Assembly (NCBI GenBank): GCA_031551755.1
Contig: JAVBNE010000001.1
Coordinates: 46,156 to 110,155 of the forward strand
Reading direction: 5' to 3'
Source: JAVBMU01 sp031551755
GTDB lineage: Bacteria; Actinomycetota; Actinomycetes; Actinomycetales; Cellulomonadaceae
Length of the DNA stretch: 64,000 bases
Below, piece after piece: positions 33,950 to 41,664 of this stretch. Each line of letters begins with the position of its first letter. Within the stretch, counting starts at the first letter, position 1. The notes under the pieces are model-generated. The model was not told the DNA's origin, did no database searches, and saw nothing but the letters and a program-made list of their open reading frames with translations. The position numbers and the translations under genes were made by a program.

Positions 33950-34282
33950 CTACCCGTCCGTTCGTTCGTTCTTGTCGTTCTTGTCGTTCTTCAGCGTGAG
34001 CACCCGAGCATGCAGGATCGCACGTTGCTGCAGCGCGGCGCGAACAGCACGGTGTAGTCCATCCTCCAGGTACAGCACGCCGTCGAACTCGACGACATGC
34101 GCGAAGAGATCCCCGTAGAACGTTGAGTCCTCAGCAAGGAGGTTGTCCAGATTGAGGGTTCGCTTGGTCGTGACCAGCTCGTCCAGGCGAACCTGCCGGG
34201 GGGGCACGTCTGACCAGTCCTTGGCGGTCACCCGACCGTGGTCGGGGTAGGGGCGCCCCTCACCGACGGCCTTAAATATCAT
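33950..34282 (-). CDS. Conserved actinobacterial protein, often labelled VapB-family antitoxin
   Basis: 110 residues. The pattern MIFKAVGEGRPYPDHG, WSDVPPRQVRLDELVTTKR, AEDSTFYGDLFAHVVEF and YLEDGLHRAVRAALQQR is familiar in actinobacteria next to LytR_C genes. Automatic annotation often calls it VapB, but there is no AbrB/VapB DNA-binding fold visible and no PIN toxin beside it. The layout resembles a ParB-like fold. A Lys/Asn/Asp repeat tail (KNDKNDKNE) comes from a 9-base tandem repeat near 33966-33990. Function unknown. Confidence 0.7.
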   Translation of the reverse strand: MIFKAVGEGRPYPDHGRVTAKDWSDVPPRQVRLDELVTTKRTLNLDNLLAEDSTFYGDLFAHVVEFDGVLYLEDGLHRAVRAALQQRAILHARVLTLKNDKNDKNERTDG

Positions 34283-34417
34283 GGCGTCAGTCTAGGGGCC
34301 GCCGAGAGTGGTTTCGGAGACCCATGGGCAAGGCTGCGAGCTTTTTCCACAGTTCATCCACATGTGACTCGTGTGCGACTTCGTTGATGCGAAAGTTTTG
34401 CACGGAACTAGAGTTAT

Positions 34418-34456
34418 GTCGGTTGCGCGCTGAGAGTCCCCGCGCGCAACCGACAC
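34418..34456 (-). terminator. 14-bp hairpin after the GMC oxidoreductase
   Basis: TGTCGGTTGCGCGC (34418-34431) pairs exactly with 34443-34456, 10 bases after the GMC stop on the minus strand. No long T-run follows. The rest of 34283-34417 shows no gene. Confidence 0.7.
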
Positions 34457-34465
34457 GGGTTACTT

Positions 34466-36127
34466 CTACTTCCCCTTGGCGATGATGTCGGACATCGACC
34501 GTTCTGCCAGCGCCACGATGGTCAGGACAGGGTTGACCGTGCCGGTGCTACCAGGGATCGCGGCGGCGTCGATGACGTAGAGGCCCTCGTAGCCTTTGAC
34601 GCGGCCGAAAAGGTCGGTGGAGTCGCCCAGAACAGCGCCGCCCAGCGGGTGCGCGGTGAATCCCGCGTTGACATCCGGAGCGAACGGCGGGACGCCGACC
34701 GGGACCCTGTTGGCCTTCGCGATCTTGTTGTGCACGGCACGCAACGCGGCGATCGTGGCGGCATTGCCGTCGGCGGGCCAGTCGACCACGACATCGTCGG
34801 TCCTTGGGTCGTAGCGGAAGTTGGCGCGCTGCGGGTCCATCACCATCCCCAGGGAACCGAGGATGCCGATGTTCAGTGGAATCCCCGGCACGTACCAGTT
34901 CTCCAGGGTGACCGGCAGGGCGCCTGATTCATCCAGGATGCGCGATGCCGACGGCGAGGCTTGCGTGATTCCCTCGGAGAAGGAGAACGGCCTGGCGAGT
35001 GAGGCGTCGCCGTTGGTTCCCCATCCGGCGCCGATGCTCTTGTCGAGGTCCGGCAATGCCCCGGTTGCCTTTGCGCGCACCAGCAGCTCCGAGGTGCCGA
35101 TGGATCCCGCTCCGAGGAAGAGGCGGTCGCAGGTGAGCACCTCGGTGCGGATCGTTGCGCCGGTGGGGTCGATCACCCGAACCTGCAGGCGGTACCGGCC
35201 GCGATTGTCGCGGTCGATCGACTCGACGACGTGACCGTGGTGGATGGTGACGTTCTTCGTGGCGAGGGCTTGAGGGAGGTAGTTCTGCGTGAGGTCGTAT
35301 TTCGCGGCATTCGGGTTGCCGAAGTTGCTTTCGCCGATGACCGCGGACTTCCGTGTGCCATAGGCGAGTTCCTTGCGGATGACCGACCAGTCCCAGATTC
35401 CGTCAATGGGTTGGGGACTGTAGCCCGCCTTGCGGGCCTGCTCGTCCCAGGCTCGTGAGTGGCCGAACGGTTTACTTTCGTAGATGTCGCGCGGCATCGG
35501 GGAGGCCTTGAACATGGCTCGGGCGCGCGGATAGTAAATCCGGTCCATCTCGTCGAAACTCAGTCGATCCTGGAACACGGCCTCGAAGAAGCGGCGCTCG
35601 GGCTGGATGAGGACGCCTGTGAAGACCACCGAGCCGCCACCGACGGCGGCGGCACGCCATACCTGGATGTGCTCGTATTCGGTCACATCCATGACACCAC
35701 CGAAGCTGTCGGTGTAGACGGGGATTCCGGAGAACCCAGTGAATGTGGTGCGGTGCCACAGTGCGCGCCCATCTGCCGGGAACTCCGGCGAGAATGTCGA
35801 ACGCCACGGGTCCCGGGGCCACGGCAGACCTCGCTCCAACATGGTGGTGCGCACGCCTGCTTGACCCAGCCGCAGGGCCGCGACGGCACCGCCGAATCCT
35901 GTGCCGATGACGATGGCGGGGGTGTGCGTCGGCGCCTGGGCCGGGGGTGCGAAGACTTCAGGGACAAGTGCCTTGTACTTCGCTTGAGCGATTCTGTCGA
36001 TGATCGAGTTTTTCTCCGCGCCGATGGGGACTGGACGGGCCTCGGCCGCACCCGCCCCGGCGGCAGTGACCGCGAGGGCTCCGGCCGCTGCGGAACCGGC
36101 GATGAACTGACGACGACTGATGGTCAT
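34466..36127 (-). CDS. Secreted GMC-family FAD oxidoreductase (cholesterol-oxidase-like)
   Basis: 553 residues. A twin-arginine signal peptide is clear: MTISRRQFIAGSAAAGALAV, ending near AEARP. The FAD Rossmann motif reads VIGTGFGGAVAALRLGQAG, then LERGLPW, and the GMC/cholesterol-oxidase part has AVGGGSVVFTGVLIQPERR, LGAGSIGTSELLVRA, the active-site His region FTAHPLGGAVLGD, and DAAAIPGSTGTVNPVLTIVALAERS. It probably oxidises a sterol or other alcohol outside the cell; the substrate is not defined. ATG 36127 follows GAGGAAG. A sound promoter lies just upstream. Confidence 0.9.
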   Translation of the reverse strand: MTISRRQFIAGSAAAGALAVTAAGAGAAEARPVPIGAEKNSIIDRIAQAKYKALVPEVFAPPAQAPTHTPAIVIGTGFGGAVAALRLGQAGVRTTMLERGLPWPRDPWRSTFSPEFPADGRALWHRTTFTGFSGIPVYTDSFGGVMDVTEYEHIQVWRAAAVGGGSVVFTGVLIQPERRFFEAVFQDRLSFDEMDRIYYPRARAMFKASPMPRDIYESKPFGHSRAWDEQARKAGYSPQPIDGIWDWSVIRKELAYGTRKSAVIGESNFGNPNAAKYDLTQNYLPQALATKNVTIHHGHVVESIDRDNRGRYRLQVRVIDPTGATIRTEVLTCDRLFLGAGSIGTSELLVRAKATGALPDLDKSIGAGWGTNGDASLARPFSFSEGITQASPSASRILDESGALPVTLENWYVPGIPLNIGILGSLGMVMDPQRANFRYDPRTDDVVVDWPADGNAATIAALRAVHNKIAKANRVPVGVPPFAPDVNAGFTAHPLGGAVLGDSTDLFGRVKGYEGLYVIDAAAIPGSTGTVNPVLTIVALAERSMSDIIAKGK

Positions 36128-36161
36128 GGCACTTCCTCGTGTCGGGAATATCGGAAGAACA

Positions 36162-36189
36162 AGTATATACCGGCCCATGGTTTTTACAA
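36162..36189 (-). promoter_or_regulatory. Promoter of the GMC oxidoreductase gene
   Basis: On the minus strand, TTGTAA (36184-36189), a 16-base spacer and TATACT (36162-36167) match sigma-70 boxes at 4/6 and 5/6. It sits 35 bases before the ATG. Confidence 0.6.
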
Positions 36190-36254
36190 GACCGGCTCAT
36201 GCCTCACGGGGCAGTGTGTGTGCGACCGTGTGCGACTGTTCGTAGGGTGGCGGT

Positions 36255-36626
36255 ATGGCCGCGCGCATTTCCGAGCTCGTCATCGATTGCCTGGAGCCGC
36301 GACGATTGGCGCAATTCTGGTGCGAGGTTCTCGGTTTCGTCGTTCTCGACTTCGAAGGTGGAGCTGTCGAGATCGGGCCGCAGGAGGGTTTCGGCGGGCT
36401 CCAGTCGACCCTGGTCTTCAGCCCGACAGACAAGCCCAAGACCGACAAGCTGCGGCTGCATATCGACATCAGCCCGACGGACCGCGACCAGGATGCCGAA
36501 TTGGCGCGGCTGTTGGCCATCGGTGCGCGCCCGGCCGACATCGGGCAGACAGGGGATGAGCCCTGGCACGTCCTGGTCGATCCCGAAGGCAACGAGTTCT
36601 GCCTACTGCGCCGCCGATTGAGCTGA
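36255..36626 (+). CDS. VOC-family (glyoxalase-like) protein
   Basis: 123 residues, one pair of beta-alpha-beta-beta-beta modules. ISELVIDCLEPRRLAQFWCE begins it, with LRLHIDISPTDRDQDAELAR and WHVLVDPEGNEFCLLR at the end. The typical metal positions include H in LHIDI and E in EGNEFC. This branch (glyoxalase-like domain) is widespread in actinobacteria with unknown substrates. A single gene with its own short upstream region. Confidence 0.85.
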   Translation: MAARISELVIDCLEPRRLAQFWCEVLGFVVLDFEGGAVEIGPQEGFGGLQSTLVFSPTDKPKTDKLRLHIDISPTDRDQDAELARLLAIGARPADIGQTGDEPWHVLVDPEGNEFCLLRRRLS

Positions 36627-36829
36627 GTGCCCGATCGGCCTGCGATGCCGGCTGGGCTGGTGGTCCGCCCGGGCCAAGCCGCCGGCCGGTCGAGTCGCAG
36701 GCTGTGGGAGTCCTGCGCCCCTCTCGACTTTGTTAAGACTTCTGACAGAATAGGGGAGCCCTTCCGAACCCGGTGCACCATGGTTGGCGTCTTGCCCGCC
36801 GGACCGTCCAGTCATGACAGGAACAGCAC

Positions 36830-39280
36830 ATGCGCTACGGCCACTTCGACACCGACCATGACGAGTACGTCATCGAGCGTCCCGATGTCCCGGTGTCGTG
36901 GACCAACTACCTCGGTACCAGGAACCTGTGCACGGTCTTGTCCCATCACGGTGGCGGGTACTCCTACTACCGGTCGTCGGAGTTCGGGCGTATCACGAGG
37001 TTCCGGCCCAACGCAGTGCCGCTGGATCGCCCCGGCCACTATGTGTACATCCGGGACAACTCCGATGGCGACTACTGGTCGGTCTCCTGGCAGCCGGTTG
37101 CTAAACCCTTCGCGACGGACGGCCCCGACGACGACGCCGAACCCACCGCCCGGTACACCACCCGCCACGGCATGGGGTACACGACCTTCGAGTCGAGCTA
37201 CCGCGGCATCGATGCCAGCCAGACCGTCTTCATCCCCCTCGACGACGACGTCGAAGTGTGGGATGTGCGGCTCACCAACACCGGCACCGAGCCCCGGGAG
37301 TTGACCGTCGCGGGGTACGTCGAGTTCAGTTTCCACACGATCGGCATCGACAACCAGAACCTTCAGATGTCGCTCTACGCCTCGGGCTCGACCTACGCCG
37401 ACGGCATCATCGAGTACGACTTCCACTACGAACCGTGGACGTTCCACTACTTCACGTCCAGCGAGCTGCCGTTCTCCTATGACTGCCTGCGGGACGATTT
37501 CGTCGGCCCGTACCGCAGTGAGTCGAACCCGATCGCCGTCGAGCGGGGCCACGGCTGCGACCGCAGCGCCACCACGCAGAACCATTGCGGGGCGCTCCAG
37601 CACACGATCACCCTCGCGCCTGGAGAGACCAAGCGCCTGACCTACCTCCTCGGATATGGCTCGCGCGATACCGCCGGCCGGTCCATGCGGGCCAAGTACA
37701 CGGACCCGGCGGCGGTCGATGCCGAACGCACCCGCCTGGCGGACTACTGGCGAGCCAAACAAGACACCCTGCGCATTCGCACCCCCCACGAGGGCATGAA
37801 CACGATGATCAACTCGTGGACGCTGCTCCAGGCGGAGACGTGTGTGGTGTGGTCGCGGTTCGCCTCCTTCGTCGAGGTCGGGGGCCGTAATGGTCTGGGC
37901 TATCGGGACACCGCGCAGGACGTCATGAGCGTCATTCACACCAACCCGGTCAAGACCCGGCAGCGGATCCTCGAGCTGCTCCGCGCCCAGACAGAGGCCG
38001 GTTACGGGCTGCATCTCTTCGACCCGGCGGCCTTCGACCCGGATACTCCCGCACTGCCGGACATCCCGTCGCCGACGATCGTGCCGCGGGCGGACCCGAA
38101 GGACTTGATCCATGGGCTGGCCGACACCTGTTCCGACGACCACCTGTGGTTGGTTCCCTCGGTGGTCGAGTACGTCAAGGAGACCGGTGACCGCGACTTC
38201 CTCGACCTCGTCGTGCCGTTCGCCGAGGGCACCGGCGGCACCGTCTACGAACACCTGCGGCGGGCACTGGAGTTCTCCAGCGCCCAGGTAGGCCCGCACG
38301 GCGTTGCCCTCGGCCTGCGGGCGGACTGGAACGACTGCCTAAATCTCGGTGGTGGGCAGACCGCGCTGGTGACCTTCTTGCATGCCTGGGCCATCCGTGC
38401 CTTCCTGGAGATCGCCGAGCCGCTGGCGCGGACCCGCCCCGAGGTGGCCACCGACGTTGAACGGTTCCGCGCCGAGATCGACCGGATCACGCGCGTCGCG
38501 GATGCCGAGCTGTGGGACGGCCGTTGGTGGCTGCGCGGGTTCACGCGCGATGGCGTGAAGATCGGCTCGTCGGAGAATGCCGAGGGCAAGATCTTCCTGG
38601 AGCACCAGGCGTGGCCGGTGATCGCTGGGATCACGACCCAAGAGCGTGGCGAAGCATCAATGGACGCGGTCCGCGAACTGCTCGGCTCTCAGTACGGGAC
38701 GCATCTGAACTGGCCGGCCTTCACGCAGGTCGACGACACCGTCGGATTCGTGACGCGGGTGTACCCGGGCATCAAGGAGAACGCGGCGATCTTCTCCCAC
38801 CCCAATGCGTGGCCGATTATCGCGGAGGCTTTGCTCGGCCGTGGCGATGAGGCGGTGGCCTTCTACGACTCGATCCTGCCGTACCACCAGAACGACAACA
38901 TCGAAGTACGCGGTGCCGAACCGTATGCCTACGTGCAGTTCCTCTACGGCCGCGACCACGAGTGGTTCGGCAAGGCCCAGAACCCGTGGCTGACCGGCAC
39001 CGCCGGCTGGATGTACACGGCGGTGACCAAATACGTCCTGGGGGTGCGGTTGACCCTGGATGGCCTGGTGGTGGACCCCTCGATCCCACGCGACTGGGAC
39101 GGTTTCGAGGTCCGCCGTCAGTGGCGTGGAGCGACCTACCTCATAGAGGTGCGCAACCCTGAGCACGTCTCACACGGGGTGGCGTCGGTCCTCGTCGACG
39201 GGGTTTCGCATGACCCGGCCGCACCGATCCCGGTCCGGGCGCCCGGTGACACGGTCACGGTCGTGGTAACGCTGGGCTGA
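36830..39280 (+). CDS. chbP: GH94 phosphorylase, most like N,N'-diacetylchitobiose phosphorylase
   Basis: 816 residues. MRYGHFDTDHDEYVI, SWTNYLGTRNLCTVLSHHGG, GHYVYIRDNSDGDYWSVSWQ and the Cys-rich CDRSATTQNHCGALQ follow the chitobiose phosphorylase of Vibrio more closely than cellobiose phosphorylase as I remember both. The general-acid Asp lies in LRADWNDCLN (about 497-506). The C-terminal part has PYAYVQFLYG and TGTAGWMYTAVTKYVLG. It splits (GlcNAc)2 with phosphate to GlcNAc-1-phosphate and GlcNAc inside the cell. No signal peptide. No transporter or nagK lies next to it. Specificity should be held open between chitobiose and related disaccharides. Confidence 0.8.
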   Translation: MRYGHFDTDHDEYVIERPDVPVSWTNYLGTRNLCTVLSHHGGGYSYYRSSEFGRITRFRPNAVPLDRPGHYVYIRDNSDGDYWSVSWQPVAKPFATDGPDDDAEPTARYTTRHGMGYTTFESSYRGIDASQTVFIPLDDDVEVWDVRLTNTGTEPRELTVAGYVEFSFHTIGIDNQNLQMSLYASGSTYADGIIEYDFHYEPWTFHYFTSSELPFSYDCLRDDFVGPYRSESNPIAVERGHGCDRSATTQNHCGALQHTITLAPGETKRLTYLLGYGSRDTAGRSMRAKYTDPAAVDAERTRLADYWRAKQDTLRIRTPHEGMNTMINSWTLLQAETCVVWSRFASFVEVGGRNGLGYRDTAQDVMSVIHTNPVKTRQRILELLRAQTEAGYGLHLFDPAAFDPDTPALPDIPSPTIVPRADPKDLIHGLADTCSDDHLWLVPSVVEYVKETGDRDFLDLVVPFAEGTGGTVYEHLRRALEFSSAQVGPHGVALGLRADWNDCLNLGGGQTALVTFLHAWAIRAFLEIAEPLARTRPEVATDVERFRAEIDRITRVADAELWDGRWWLRGFTRDGVKIGSSENAEGKIFLEHQAWPVIAGITTQERGEASMDAVRELLGSQYGTHLNWPAFTQVDDTVGFVTRVYPGIKENAAIFSHPNAWPIIAEALLGRGDEAVAFYDSILPYHQNDNIEVRGAEPYAYVQFLYGRDHEWFGKAQNPWLTGTAGWMYTAVTKYVLGVRLTLDGLVVDPSIPRDWDGFEVRRQWRGATYLIEVRNPEHVSHGVASVLVDGVSHDPAAPIPVRAPGDTVTVVVTLG

Positions 39281-39343
39281 GTTCTCGCGCTCGGGGCTGC
39301 GCCGGTGGGCGGTGTTCCACGGCCCGGCCTTAGGCTGAGCCCC

Positions 39344-40108
39344 ATGGCGACTGCACTCATCACTGGCGCAACGGCAGGTCTCGGTCTGGAGTTTGCCTGG
39401 CAACTCGCGACGAGCCGGCACGATCTGGTCCTTGTTGCCAGGAACACCGAGCGGCTGGAGTTGGTCGCTGCCCAGATCCAGGCGGCGGCCGGCGTGGAGG
39501 TCGAGGTGATCTCCGCCGACCTCTCGGTGGACGACGACGTCGCCCGAGTCGCGGCGCGCCTCGCTGACCCCGGATCGTCAAAGACCCGCCCGGTGGGGTT
39601 GCTCGTCAACAACGCGGGCTACACCACCCATCAACGATTCGTCGGTGGGGATCTCGCGGCCGAGGTCGCCGCCCTCGACGTCATGGTCAAAGCGGTCATG
39701 GTTCTTACCCATGCCGCTGCTGGTCAGATGAAGGCCCGTGGCCGTGGGGCGATCATCAATGTTTCCTCCGTCGCCGCGCTGACCGCAGGTGGCTCCTATG
39801 CGGCCGCGAAGGCTTGGGTGCGCACCTTCACCGAGGCGATCGCCGTTGAGTTGCGCGGGACCGGGGTGAGCGCCATGGCCCTGTGTCCGGGGTTCACCCA
39901 CACCGAGTTCCATGACCGTGCGGGCGTCGACAAGACGCAGCTTCCTGATGTGGCCTGGCTGGATGCCGATCAGGTGGTCCGGGTGGCGCTGGCCGACCTG
40001 CGTCGCGGTGTGGTGATCTCCACGCCGTCCATGCGGTACCAGGTAGCGGCCGGTGCGCTCCGGCTCGCGCCACGCGTCGTGGTCCGCCGCCTCGGGCGCC
40101 TCATGTAG
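39344..40108 (+). CDS. Short-chain dehydrogenase/reductase
   Basis: 254 residues. Rossmann motif TALITGATAGLGLEFAWQLA, NNAG in LVNNAGYTT, and the catalytic Ser-Tyr-Lys in NVSSVAALTAGGSYAAAKAW. The NADP preference is suggested by VARNTERLE. Similar proteins (DltE/YqjQ type) reduce carbonyls of lipids or sugars; the substrate is unknown. ATG at 39344 begins the domain; the longer frame to 39305 has no support. Confidence 0.9.
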   Translation: MATALITGATAGLGLEFAWQLATSRHDLVLVARNTERLELVAAQIQAAAGVEVEVISADLSVDDDVARVAARLADPGSSKTRPVGLLVNNAGYTTHQRFVGGDLAAEVAALDVMVKAVMVLTHAAAGQMKARGRGAIINVSSVAALTAGGSYAAAKAWVRTFTEAIAVELRGTGVSAMALCPGFTHTEFHDRAGVDKTQLPDVAWLDADQVVRVALADLRRGVVISTPSMRYQVAAGALRLAPRVVVRRLGRLM

Positions 40109-40189
40109 CCCTCTTGGGCGTGATGGGCCACTGACCGTGGCCGCGGGCGGGGGCGCGCTCGCCGCGTGCGGGCGCGCCGCGCGTCGCGC

Positions 40190-40624
40190 TCAGGTGGTCG
40201 GCCGCCGAACCGCGACCACGTCGACCAGCCCTTCCAGGCCCACGAAGTCGGCCGGGTTGGTGGTGTAGAGCGCGAGCCCTTGCGCGGCGGCCACCGCGGC
40301 GATCATCAGGTCAGCGACTCGCCGTCGAGGGGTCCGGCCGCCTGCGGCAACCGCTGCGCTGATCTGCCCGAAGATGCGCGCGGCGGGGGCGTCGAAGGGA
40401 ATGGGGTCGAAGTCGTACTCGGCACGTTGCAGGACTGCTACCCGGCGAGCGCGCTCGGCCGCAGCATCGCCGCGTTCGTCGGTGACGAGGTGGACCCCGG
40501 CTGACAGTTCCGCGAGGGTCACGGCACTGATCGCGATCTCATCGGGCAGGAGGCTGGCGTCGATGCCGTGCCGCAGGATGACGATATTGGTGTCTAGGAG
40601 GCCGCGGGTGTGCTCATCGGGCAT
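40190..40624 (-). CDS. vapC: VapC-type PIN-domain ribonuclease toxin
   Basis: 144 residues. PIN active-site acids are in place: LLDTNIVILRH (first Asp), TLAELSAGVH (Glu), RRRVADLMIAAVAAAQG (Asp), and YTTNPADFVGLEGLVDV (final Asn/Asp). Such toxins cut tRNA or rRNA at specific sites. The ATG at 40624 lies within the last codons of the antitoxin gene (11-base overlap), the normal coupled order antitoxin-toxin. Confidence 0.93.
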   Translation of the reverse strand: MPDEHTRGLLDTNIVILRHGIDASLLPDEIAISAVTLAELSAGVHLVTDERGDAAAERARRVAVLQRAEYDFDPIPFDAPAARIFGQISAAVAAGGRTPRRRVADLMIAAVAAAQGLALYTTNPADFVGLEGLVDVVAVRRPTT

Positions 40625-40880
40625 AGGGATCGTCCCAAGCCGGTTCGAGGCCGTCTTCGAGGTCGGCCCGGAACCGATCGATGTCCATGAGTGGCGCAGT
40701 TCGCGCGCCGCTGGCGAACTCGGCACGGGTGATGAACCTCTGCCGACGCCGCATCGGGATCAGTTCGCCGATCTCGTGACCATCACGGGTGACAGTGAAC
40801 GACTGACCGTGTTCGACGGCGTCCATGATCTCCTTCGACCGCATCCGTAGATCGCGCTGCGAAATGGCCTCGGTCGTCAT
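40614..40880 (-). CDS. vapB: VapB/Phd-type antitoxin
   Basis: 88 residues. The N-terminal Phd/YefM DNA-binding fold reads ISQRDLRMRSKEIMDAVEHG, then FTVTRDGHEIGELIPM. The C-terminal toxin-blocking tail is acidic (MDIDRFRADLEDGLEPAWDD). Start taken at the ATG at 40880; the longer frame to 40928 adds 16 residues foreign to the family. It represses its own promoter together with VapC in known cases. Confidence 0.92.
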   Translation of the reverse strand: MTTEAISQRDLRMRSKEIMDAVEHGQSFTVTRDGHEIGELIPMRRRQRFITRAEFASGARTAPLMDIDRFRADLEDGLEPAWDDPYAR

Positions 40881-40959
40881 GACCCCAGTGTAGGACGGTG
40901 TGGCACACCGTGCCATACCCGCGCGCACACTCGGCCGCGGCCGTCGGTGACGAGGCCGG

Positions 40960-41664
40960 TCAGCGCCGGCGGCCGAACCAGGACCGTCGGGCGCCGCGGT
41001 GGTGGTCGGGTTGGGAAGCCTCGACCAGCTCCCGCACCGACAATGAGCGGCCCTGCGGTCGGTGGGCCGCCATCACCAGGAAGATCAGCGCTGTGGTCCA
41101 CGCATCGCAGAGGGCGTGGTGTGGAGTGAAGATCGGTAGGCCCAGGCGTTCGGCCACGGTCTCCAGCCCGGGAGACCTATTCGCGCTGCGTTGGACCCCG
41201 AAATGGGTCCACGCCAGCTCGGCCGTATCGAGCACGGGCAGATCCACCGCGACCCCGCGGGCAGCGAGCGCTCGGTTGATGAAGCCGGTCTCGACCCAGG
41301 CGGTGTGGGCGACCAGCACCCTGCCGATCATCGACGCGAAGAGCGGGTCCAGCGCCTCGGGTAGCTGGGGCGCCTTGTCGAGGTCGCTTGGCCGGATCGC
41401 GTGGTACCGGATTGACTCAGCCGACGGCGGTACTTCCGGCCGGACCAGGCCGTAAACGGACGACCGTCCGACCACCCGGCCCGCATCGATATGCACCGCG
41501 CCGTACGAGATGATTTCGTCATGGGAACTCAGCCCGGTGGTCTCGAAGTCCACTACCACCAGGCGCGCGGTATCCCATGGCTGGTCCAGCTGGGCTCGCA
41601 TCTCGGCCTGACCGGCAACGAATGCCGACAGGGCTGATCGCGAGACCTCCGAGGCCGCCGTCAT
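40960..41664 (-). CDS. DnaQ-like DEDDh 3'-5' exonuclease
   Basis: 234 residues. ExoI motif VVVDFETTGLSSHDEI (Asp, Glu), ExoII AHTAWVETGFINRALA, and ExoIIIe HHALCDAWTTALIF (His, Asp) are all present. It is similar to the epsilon subunit but stand-alone, followed by a basic tail (RRSWFGRRR). The start overlaps the stop of the DUF294 gene (ATGA). This exonuclease and the DUF294 protein are commonly paired; the physiological substrate is not known. Confidence 0.9.
   Translation of the reverse strand: MTAASEVSRSALSAFVAGQAEMRAQLDQPWDTARLVVVDFETTGLSSHDEIISYGAVHIDAGRVVGRSSVYGLVRPEVPPSAESIRYHAIRPSDLDKAPQLPEALDPLFASMIGRVLVAHTAWVETGFINRALAARGVAVDLPVLDTAELAWTHFGVQRSANRSPGLETVAERLGLPIFTPHHALCDAWTTALIFLVMAAHRPQGRSLSVRELVEASQPDHHRGARRSWFGRRR

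Noticed and set aside
33950..34282. Naming this protein VapB antitoxin of a toxin-antitoxin pair
   Set aside because: No PIN toxin beside it and no AbrB-like fold; the real vapBC pair is at 40190-40880.
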